A DNA stretch of 64,000 nt from Pirellula staleyi DSM 6068 (GTDB lineage Bacteria > Planctomycetota > Planctomycetia > Pirellulales > Pirellulaceae), in contig NC_013720.1 in NCBI RefSeq assembly GCF_000025185.1, positions 4,836,001 to 4,900,000 of the forward strand, given 5' to 3'. The notes below the pieces were generated by a model. It was not told the DNA's origin and ran no database searches. It saw only the letters and a list, made by a program, of their open reading frames with translations. This document shows, piece after piece, positions 58,145 to 64,000 of the stretch. The translations under genes were made by a program, and so were the position numbers. Each line of letters starts with the position of its first letter. Position 1 is the first letter of the stretch.

Positions 58145-59398
58145 ATGACCTCCGCTGCACCCTCGCTCGCCGCCTCCACTCCAGCGGCGACGCTCCCGGC
58201 GCGACTCCTCTCGCTCGATGCGTACCGAGGTTTCGTCATGCTGGCAATGGCATCGCGCGGCTTTGGCATTCCCAAAGTGGCTGCCCTCCCGCAGTTCGCA
58301 AGCCATCCGACATGGCAATTTCTCGCCGGACAACTCGACCACGTCGCGTGGGTGGGGAGCTGTTTTTGGGATCTCATTCAGCCGAGCTTCATGTTCATGG
58401 TCGGCGTCGCGATGGCCTACTCCTGTGCAGCCCGCGTCAGCAAAGGAGATCCCTACTGGAAGATGCTGCTGCATGCGATTTTTCGTGCGATGGTGCTCAT
58501 CGCACTCGGTGTATTTCTACGGTCGAATTCATCCGACCAAACGAACTTCACCTTCATGGATGTCACGAGCCAAATTGGCCTCGGCTACTTGCCTCTGTTT
58601 CTACTTTGGGGACGCAAATTTTGGGTCCAGGCGACCGCCGCCATCGTCATCCTGGTCGGTTACTTCGCACTCTTTGCGCTCTATCCACTCCCCGCAGCCG
58701 ACTACAACTACGCTGCTGTCGGCGTCGATGAAAACTGGGTCCACTTCCAAGGATTTCAGCGCCACTGGGAAAAGAACGCCAATGTGGCTCACGATGTCGA
58801 CGTGAAAGTCCTCAACTGGTTTCCACGTCCCGAGCCATTTATGTTTGATCGAGGGGGCTACAACACCCTCAACTTCATTCCCTCGATCGCCACCATGATC
58901 TTCGGACTCATCGCCGGCGAATGGCTGCGAGGTGGAGCATCAGGCCTGAAGAAGTTTGGCATTCTCGTCGGAGCCGGACTAGCGATGCTGCTGATCGGCT
59001 GGGGACTCAACGAACTCGGTGTTTGCCCAGTCGTAAAACGGATTTGGACTCCGAGTTGGGCAATCTACAGCACCGGCTGGACATGCCTGCTACTGGCCGC
59101 GTTCTACGGTGTGATCGAACTCATCCAGTTTCGATTCTGGGCTTTTCCGCTGGTGGTGATCGGCATGAACTCGATCGCCATCTACTGCATGGACAAGCTT
59201 TGTCATAGCTGGACGCTGAAGACCCTGAAGACCCATTTGGGCTGGAAAATCGAGAAGCTCCGCACCTTTCCGGCGATCGACAAACTGGTCAGCGACAGCC
59301 AGATTTACCTGCCGATTATCGAAACCACTGCAGTCCTGCTGATCTTTTGGCTGGTGCTGCTGTGGATGTATCGCCGCCGCATTTTCTTGCGCATCTAA
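58145..59398 (+). CDS. DUF5009-like membrane acyltransferase (heparan-glucosaminide acetyltransferase-like)
   Basis: The start has AGGA eight nt upstream. The 417-residue protein has about ten membrane helices. It opens RLLSLDAYRGFVMLAMASRG, the LDxxRGF motif shared by DUF5009 and lysosomal heparan-alpha-glucosaminide N-acetyltransferase, followed by a conserved His in GQLDHVAWVGSCFWDLIQPSFMFMVGVAMAYS. Later motifs are GYNTLNFIPSIATMIFGLIAGEWL and VVIGMNSIAIYCMDKL. The family moves acyl groups across the membrane onto sugars. Donor and acceptor are unknown; modification of a surface or periplasmic glycan is the natural guess. Confidence 0.8.
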   Translation: MTSAAPSLAASTPAATLPARLLSLDAYRGFVMLAMASRGFGIPKVAALPQFASHPTWQFLAGQLDHVAWVGSCFWDLIQPSFMFMVGVAMAYSCAARVSKGDPYWKMLLHAIFRAMVLIALGVFLRSNSSDQTNFTFMDVTSQIGLGYLPLFLLWGRKFWVQATAAIVILVGYFALFALYPLPAADYNYAAVGVDENWVHFQGFQRHWEKNANVAHDVDVKVLNWFPRPEPFMFDRGGYNTLNFIPSIATMIFGLIAGEWLRGGASGLKKFGILVGAGLAMLLIGWGLNELGVCPVVKRIWTPSWAIYSTGWTCLLLAAFYGVIELIQFRFWAFPLVVIGMNSIAIYCMDKLCHSWTLKTLKTHLGWKIEKLRTFPAIDKLVSDSQIYLPIIETTAVLLIFWLVLLWMYRRRIFLRI

Positions 59399-59419
59399 CG
59401 CAAAAAACAGGTCGTCCTA

Positions 59420-59695
59420 TCAGTCATCGCGATACCAAACGCGAATGAACTGGTGCCAGTGGCTGGGCGATTCACCACTGGTGCCGAGCGCCGGATCGCT
59501 GGGGCCTTCTTCAAAACGGCTCCAAATGTTGGGGAGCACCACCGTTTCGATATTGATCAGCCGCTTGCCACTCTCTTTGATGAACTGATCCGCTTCGTTG
59601 ATGGCAACTTCCAACTCTTCGTGCTCGGCAGGCTGAAAGAGTCCTGCGGGACGAAGCATGCGGGGAACGAAATCTCGATAACGAATCACAGTCAA
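59420..59695 (-). CDS. Small conserved hypothetical protein, downstream of nadD
   Basis: The 91-residue soluble protein starts 8 nt after the nadD stop and is surely in the same transcript. It reads HEELEVAINEADQFIKESGKRLINIETVVLPNIWSRFEEGPSDP, then ends SPSHWHQFIRVWYRDD. The central helix and beta strand suggest a small alpha/beta fold. No known family or catalytic motif is recognised. Confidence 0.6.
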   Translation of the reverse strand: MTVIRYRDFVPRMLRPAGLFQPAEHEELEVAINEADQFIKESGKRLINIETVVLPNIWSRFEEGPSDPALGTSGESPSHWHQFIRVWYRDD

Positions 59696-59703
59696 CTCGC
59701 TCC

Positions 59704-60321
59704 TTACGTGCGGGGGCTCAGGTACAGCTGATGCTCGCGAATATACTGTTCCACGGCTCGGGGCACACGATAGCGAATCGATTCGCCCCGCGCAATTCGC
59801 TCGCGCAATTCACGGCTTGATAGCTCGATCAGTGGCATCGGCACGATGCTCGCCTCAATCGCGGCGGTGATCTTTTCTCCGAGGATTTCGACCAAGTGCT
59901 GGGCACTGGGAGCTGGCTCTCCACCGCGGGCTACCACCAGCGGCAGCGCCACTTGGCAGATGGTCTGTGGCTCGCGCCAGGTCCCAAAATCACGTAGGGA
60001 GTCAGCCCCCATGAGGAGAAAAAACTCGTGCTCAGAATTCGTCTCGCGAAGTGCTTGCAGCGTCTCGACCGTGTAGCTCACGCCACCGCGATCAATTTCT
60101 AAGCGCGACGCGCGAAACTGCGGATGCCCCGAAATCGCCAGTTCCACCATTTCCAGCCGCTCGCGACCACTCGTCATCGCGACATTCTGTTTGTGCGGCG
60201 ACATCGCGGCGGGCATGAACCACACTTCGTCGAGCTTGGCTTGCTCGCGGCAAACTTCTGCCAGCAGCAAATGACCGAAATGGATCGGGTTAAACGAACC
60301 GCCGTAGATGCCAATTCTCAT
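59704..60321 (-). CDS. nadD: Nicotinate-nucleotide adenylyltransferase
   Basis: The 205-residue enzyme joins ATP and nicotinate mononucleotide to form deamido-NAD, an essential step of NAD synthesis. The nucleotidyltransferase signature is IYGGSFNPIHFGHLLLAE (GxFxPxHxGH type), followed by WFMPAAMSPHKQ, FFLLMGADSLRDFGTWREP and a C-terminal LSSRELRERIARGESIRYRVPRAVEQYI in place of the ISSTxIR form. Length is usual. It is followed by a small hypothetical gene after 8 nt and lies 86 nt downstream of the von Willebrand gene, all on the minus strand. Confidence 0.95.
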   Translation of the reverse strand: MRIGIYGGSFNPIHFGHLLLAEVCREQAKLDEVWFMPAAMSPHKQNVAMTSGRERLEMVELAISGHPQFRASRLEIDRGGVSYTVETLQALRETNSEHEFFLLMGADSLRDFGTWREPQTICQVALPLVVARGGEPAPSAQHLVEILGEKITAAIEASIVPMPLIELSSRELRERIARGESIRYRVPRAVEQYIREHQLYLSPRT

Positions 60322-60407
60322 GGAGCCAAACGCTGCGTGAGTAACTCAGTGGGGTGCAACAGAACCAGACCGCATTCTATCGCATTGAAACTGCGGGCGG
60401 GATTGCA

Positions 60408-62555
60408 CTACAGCTTGGGAACTGGAAGGAGAGGAGTTCCCGGCGGAATGTAGGGATTCGGTGCGTCGTACACTTCCACTAGCTCGACTCCAAATCCGCG
60501 ATTCAGCTCGTGCTGCGCTCGAGCAGCCCAGGGGGTTCCGGCGTGATTGGTGATCACGTCTTTGAAAAGCTCGGTGGCCCGCTCGATATAGGGCTCGACT
60601 ACTTTGCCCGTCAGGATTCGTTTGCGGGTGGTAATATCCCAGCGGACATGCGTGAGGTCTTTACCCTTGGTCGATGGAACCACACGAGGATTCTTGATGA
60701 ACTCCTCGAGATAAGCGCCGTACTCATACATCCGTGCCTGGTATGCGATCACCTGCGCGTATAGCAAATCGTAGTTGGCTTGCCACCGAGGTGATGGCTC
60801 TTGGCGACGCAAGTCTTCGAGCTTTTCCACCTCTTTCTGCACCTTCGCCAAGTAATCGAGGTAGATGATCGCTTTGCGTTGTTCGGTGCGTGCTTGCTCG
60901 ACTAGTTGCCCGAGATCGGGCGAGAAATGAACCCGCATGACGATGATTTTGGCAATCTCGGGCTGATACGGATTGAGATCGTAAATCACTTTCGTGAGCG
61001 CAGTTCGGAGCGGCGATTCGTCGCGCTCTACCGAAACTTCCATCCGGCTGCGGAGGTCGGGCAAATAGGGACGCATCGCTTCCAGGGCATAGCGGTCTTT
61101 ATGCCCGCGCACGAGGTCTTTCTCGACTGTTGGCAGCATGAAGAAAATGCCGCCGGTTTCGCGTCCCAGCCGCGTGCATTCGTAGGGACCAAAGCCGCTT
61201 GAGTGGGCGTCGTAGCGACGGTGAAAACCATCGGTTTGCAACTGCTCGACAAACGCTGTCTCAGGGCCGCGATCGATGGCAATCCAGTGGTGATGCTTGG
61301 TTTGTGGATGAATCCAGCGGATATGGGCATAGGGATAGCCGAACACTGCCTCACGCCCCAGCACGTAGATCTTGCACTTCGCAGCTTTGGCCTCGGCAAT
61401 CGCTCGCTCGAGCATGGCGTTGTTGTCGGCACTATCGCCACTTTCGTCGGTCACGATCACCATCGCCATTTGACGGTTAGTGCGGTTGGCATAAGGGCGG
61501 TGAATCGCAATCGCCTGTTGAATCGACGAGCACATCATCTCCTTGCCCGAAGGGTCGATCGGCACCGAGTCGATCGCCTGACGGATCTCGTCCATGTCGT
61601 GCGAAGGTCGGCGCGTGTGCACCAGAAAGCTTTCGCCGTAGCTGGTAACAGCGGTTTCGAGCGAACCGTCGTTCGAGCGACTCAACAGTCCCAGTTGCCG
61701 GTAGACATGATCGATGCGACCCCGAATCTCTTTCTGATCGTCTTTCATGCTCTCGGATTGGTCGAAGTGCCAAACCACGAGCACCTTGCTCTTGTCGAGC
61801 ATCCACATAATCTCTTGTGTGATCCGATCGAGAGCTTCTTCATAGTTGTCGACAATCGCTCTTGCGTCGCCGATTTGTCCATCAGGAACCTCGGCAATCA
61901 TCAGCTTGTCGTTGGGGATATCGATCTCGATCCCTTCGACCTTCACCGCCGAAACCTCGAGTTGATCGGTCGCCTGCTGATCGAGCGCCGGAGCACTGAT
62001 GGATCCGGCAGGTCCCGATGCGCCGACAGCTCCCACTTCCATCGACGAGCTCATCAGCGCATTGGTGGGCTCGGTGATGTCGACGATCTGGTTTTCGAGT
62101 TCCACCTTCAATTCATCTTCGACTTCAGGGGGCTCAAGCGCCGTGACAATCACCTCCTGAACGTTCCGCACCACTTCCGGCTGAATGACCATCAGCGAAA
62201 GTGCCAGGAAGGCAACCATATGCACGATGGTGGAAACGAGCATCGCCGAGCTTTGACGAATCCAGCGTCGAAATCCAGCCGATCCGAAAATTGACTCGCG
62301 GGGCTCCGCTTCGTCGGCCTCGGTGGCGTCCTGATCGTCGGTCGGGGGCTCTGCCTGCTCAGCCGACTCGGCTCGAGCTGCTGCTAAACGGGACGGCGCT
62401 GGACGAGACGGCGCAGAACGGGGAGCAGGGGAACGAGGAGCGGCGGCACTTGCCGGCGGATTCGTGCGGCCAGCACGCTGGCGAGGCGCAGCGTCTCGAG
62501 CAACCGGGGTTTCCGGTATCTCCGAGGAATCGTGAGGGGTGGAGATGTCGGCCAT
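60408..62555 (-). CDS. Membrane-anchored von Willebrand factor A protein
   Basis: From the ATG at 62555 the protein has 715 residues. Residues 1-95 are disordered and rich in Pro, Ala, Arg and Glu. One membrane helix follows at about 104-124 (SAMLVSTIVHMVAFLALSLMV), then a linker and a von Willebrand A domain with an intact metal-ion site: VVWHFDQSESM (DxSxS), a Thr in the next part, and VIVTDESGDSADN (Asp). The rest (about 430-715) is helical, with LRRQEPSPRWQANYDLLYAQVIAYQARM. In planctomycetes such proteins often lie near MoxR-type ATPases, but none is in this window. It probably works as a metal-dependent binding scaffold outside the membrane. Confidence 0.8.
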   Translation of the reverse strand: MADISTPHDSSEIPETPVARDAAPRQRAGRTNPPASAAAPRSPAPRSAPSRPAPSRLAAARAESAEQAEPPTDDQDATEADEAEPRESIFGSAGFRRWIRQSSAMLVSTIVHMVAFLALSLMVIQPEVVRNVQEVIVTALEPPEVEDELKVELENQIVDITEPTNALMSSSMEVGAVGASGPAGSISAPALDQQATDQLEVSAVKVEGIEIDIPNDKLMIAEVPDGQIGDARAIVDNYEEALDRITQEIMWMLDKSKVLVVWHFDQSESMKDDQKEIRGRIDHVYRQLGLLSRSNDGSLETAVTSYGESFLVHTRRPSHDMDEIRQAIDSVPIDPSGKEMMCSSIQQAIAIHRPYANRTNRQMAMVIVTDESGDSADNNAMLERAIAEAKAAKCKIYVLGREAVFGYPYAHIRWIHPQTKHHHWIAIDRGPETAFVEQLQTDGFHRRYDAHSSGFGPYECTRLGRETGGIFFMLPTVEKDLVRGHKDRYALEAMRPYLPDLRSRMEVSVERDESPLRTALTKVIYDLNPYQPEIAKIIVMRVHFSPDLGQLVEQARTEQRKAIIYLDYLAKVQKEVEKLEDLRRQEPSPRWQANYDLLYAQVIAYQARMYEYGAYLEEFIKNPRVVPSTKGKDLTHVRWDITTRKRILTGKVVEPYIERATELFKDVITNHAGTPWAARAQHELNRGFGVELVEVYDAPNPYIPPGTPLLPVPKL

Positions 62556-63032
62556 GATGACTCTCGCAGACTCCAAACAGGCAGATTCACGGCCGATTGC
62601 CTGGCACCTTAGCATGCGGCTAGGGTGCTGAGCTTTCGCAGGTCCCGATACGCCAGCTGTGGGTCGTTTCGCCGCTGTGAAGCCCTCTCGTGGAAGAGCT
62701 TAACGGGAACACAGACCCAGCTGCGAGTATATCGCGGGGCCGGAGAATCGCCTAAGTCTTTTCATCGATATTCGTGCTGAGCGCTGCGAACTATTGCACA
62801 AAACTTGTCAGCCCGGCGGTGCAGCAGACGGGCCAGCGGAGCGTTTTGCCGCGGCTGTAGGCGAGCAGTCGATGTGATCGAATTAACGATTGAAACGCGT
62901 GAAAAAATGCATTTCACGTTCCGAGGGGAAAATCGTCGAGTAGATATAAGCGGGCTTTTCTTTGAGCTCAGCGTGGACGAGCCACTCCGAACTTGTCCCC
63001 GTGAGCTATCTCCCGCACTCAGGGTAGCGGCC
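62556..63032. other. Divergent intergenic region
   Basis: About 475 nt between the divergent von Willebrand gene and the deacetylase-like gene, holding both promoters. An open frame joins the plus-strand gene from 62805, but its first 76 codons show no family features. No further signal seen. Confidence 0.35.
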
Positions 63033-63836
63033 ATGATGGGCAGATTCTCGTGCGGGCGCGTCGCGCTTTCGATCGATCTAGAACTTGAGCTTTCGCAGCA
63101 ATCGTTGCCGCAGCACGAGTCGCTTTTACAAGCCAGCAGCCTCTTGCCCGAGATCGTTGCCGCTCACCAGTTGCAGGCCACTTGGGGCGTTGCTGATCCA
63201 GCACGATCAGCTGCTCGCGAGTCGATTCTGCAATCGTCCCCCGGTCAAGAGTTGGCGGTCTTGGGACAGCAGCACTGGGTCGGAAACGGCCGCAATCCCC
63301 ATTTTTCTCGCGAACTGGCTCGTCGTTTTGGCAATGCGCGGCGATCGGGGATCGACTGCCGCACGCTCTTGCTGCGCAGCTCAGCCCGGTCGATCGACCT
63401 CGCGCCACTAGTGGCGGCTGGAGTGCATGCCGTACGTCCCGCATCGGTGTGTCAGCTGGCTTCGGCTGATTTCGAGACCCCACTGGCACGCCACGCGGTG
63501 TGGGTAGCCCCAAGTGCCGCGCTCGTGCATCCTCGTGGTGGGTGGCAATTGGCAGCCTATCTCCAGTTGGCTTGGCGACTTCGAACGGCCGCGCGCCAGC
63601 GCAAACTCGTTTCGCTCGCCATCGATGCCGCACTCCTCGCCGAGCAACCAGCTCATAGCCTCGAGTTCATCGACAAGATGCTGTCGCTCGTGTCCCGCCA
63701 TGTGTCGGCCGGAAATTTGCAGTGCCTGACGAGCGGGGAGATGGCCCGCGAAGAACTTGCCTCGCGTCGAGGCTGCCCCGCGAAATCGCTGCTGCGGAGC
63801 GCCGAACCGGCCGTGCGCCGGTCGAAAGTGGCCTAG
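63033..63836 (+). CDS. Polysaccharide deacetylase-fold protein, probably non-catalytic
   Basis: From the ATG at 63033 (or the one before) the product has 267 residues. RVALSIDLELELSQQ, then LLPEIVAAHQLQATWGVADPA, QELAVLGQQHWVGNG and LAPLVAAGVHAVRP follow the strand order of the NodB barrel. The canonical metal site is not intact: the usual DD pair is IDLEL and the H-x3-5-H motif is reduced to a single His in QQHW. It is therefore likely a diverged or inactive member of the family, or one with a different site. Cytoplasmic, since no signal peptide is visible. Its stop overlaps the stop of a convergent gene. Confidence 0.5.
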   Translation: MMGRFSCGRVALSIDLELELSQQSLPQHESLLQASSLLPEIVAAHQLQATWGVADPARSAARESILQSSPGQELAVLGQQHWVGNGRNPHFSRELARRFGNARRSGIDCRTLLLRSSARSIDLAPLVAAGVHAVRPASVCQLASADFETPLARHAVWVAPSAALVHPRGGWQLAAYLQLAWRLRTAARQRKLVSLAIDAALLAEQPAHSLEFIDKMLSLVSRHVSAGNLQCLTSGEMAREELASRRGCPAKSLLRSAEPAVRRSKVA

Positions 63837-64000
63837 GCCTGCTCTTTGAACGTAAACCAGCTGATCGCGCCGAGCATCAGCGCGCAGACGATGAGCGCGA
63901 TATCCATCAGGATACTGGCTTTTTGGAACGGGACACCCGCCGCCAAATCTGCGATAAACAAAATGGCAATCAGGATGGCAACCATCATCCCGAGTAAACA
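63833..64000 (-). CDS. Membrane protein, 3' end only (runs off the right edge)
   Basis: The minus-strand frame is open from the right edge to a TAG at 63833-63835 and encodes the last 50 or so residues of a membrane protein: two hydrophobic helices (MMVAILIAILFIADLAAGVPF and SILMDIALIVCALMLGAISW) and a short tail WFTFKEQA. The stop overlaps the stop of the convergent deacetylase-like gene. Family cannot be judged from this piece. Confidence 0.55.
   Translation of the reverse strand, partial: CLLGMMVAILIAILFIADLAAGVPFQKASILMDIALIVCALMLGAISWFTFKEQA

Overview
The window looks like chromosomal DNA of a planctomycete, most likely of the Pirellula group. The evidence is gene content: two DUF1549/DUF1553 proteins and two DUF1501 proteins, a DUF1559 pseudopilin-type protein followed by a small lipoprotein, a Cys-type sulfatase, DUF1080 and DUF4013 proteins, an ECF sigma factor and a YD/RHS repeat remnant. 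This is inferred from families; no 16S gene is present to confirm it.

Layout. (1) 1-11640 is an accessory, decaying island: a methyltransferase/glycosyltransferase fusion cut by the left edge, a truncated metallo-beta-lactamase nuclease gene joined to an RHS fragment, a minus-strand cluster of orphan genes, a wrecked large serine recombinase, a small HTH protein and two tandem tyrosine recombinases, of which the upstream one carries two nonsense codons. (2) 11700-17230 is core-like: sulfatase, secreted repeat-type protein, HAD phosphatase, and a Y-family DNA polymerase with an apparently leaderless promoter and an overlapping partner gene. (3) 17290-20640: an AT-richer nuclease-like gene, a DUF2314 lipoprotein and the groES-groEL operon with its terminator. 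(4) 21280-28240: membrane proteins, an alpha/beta hydrolase, two DUF4013 paralogues with an intact IS5-type element between them, and the DUF1559/lipoprotein pair. (5) 28480-35820: recG, DUF4254, an M28 peptidase/glutaminyl-cyclase-like protein, a tartrate/D-malate dehydrogenase-like enzyme and an O6-alkylguanine methyltransferase. (6) 36000-43160: a highly charged disordered RGG protein, a two-gene arginine-to-ornithine-to-proline module and a large secreted protein. (7) 43300-51430: an ECF sigma factor, an anti-sigma-like protein fused to DUF1549/DUF1553, a second DUF1549/DUF1553 protein, and two DUF1501 genes encoding the same protein. (8) 52400-64000: ABC exporter, CNNM/CorC protein, DUF1080 protein, DUF5009-like acyltransferase, nadD, a von Willebrand A protein and a deacetylase-fold protein.

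The points most worth following are the split arginine dihydrolase/ornithine cyclodeaminase pair (38005-40142), the CDS-exact DUF1501 duplication with only synonymous differences, the ECF sigma/anti-sigma-DUF1549 module, the leaderless polymerase promoter, and the tandem integrase pair. No tRNA, rRNA or CRISPR array was seen. All functional calls come from reading motifs and domain patterns; no database search was run.
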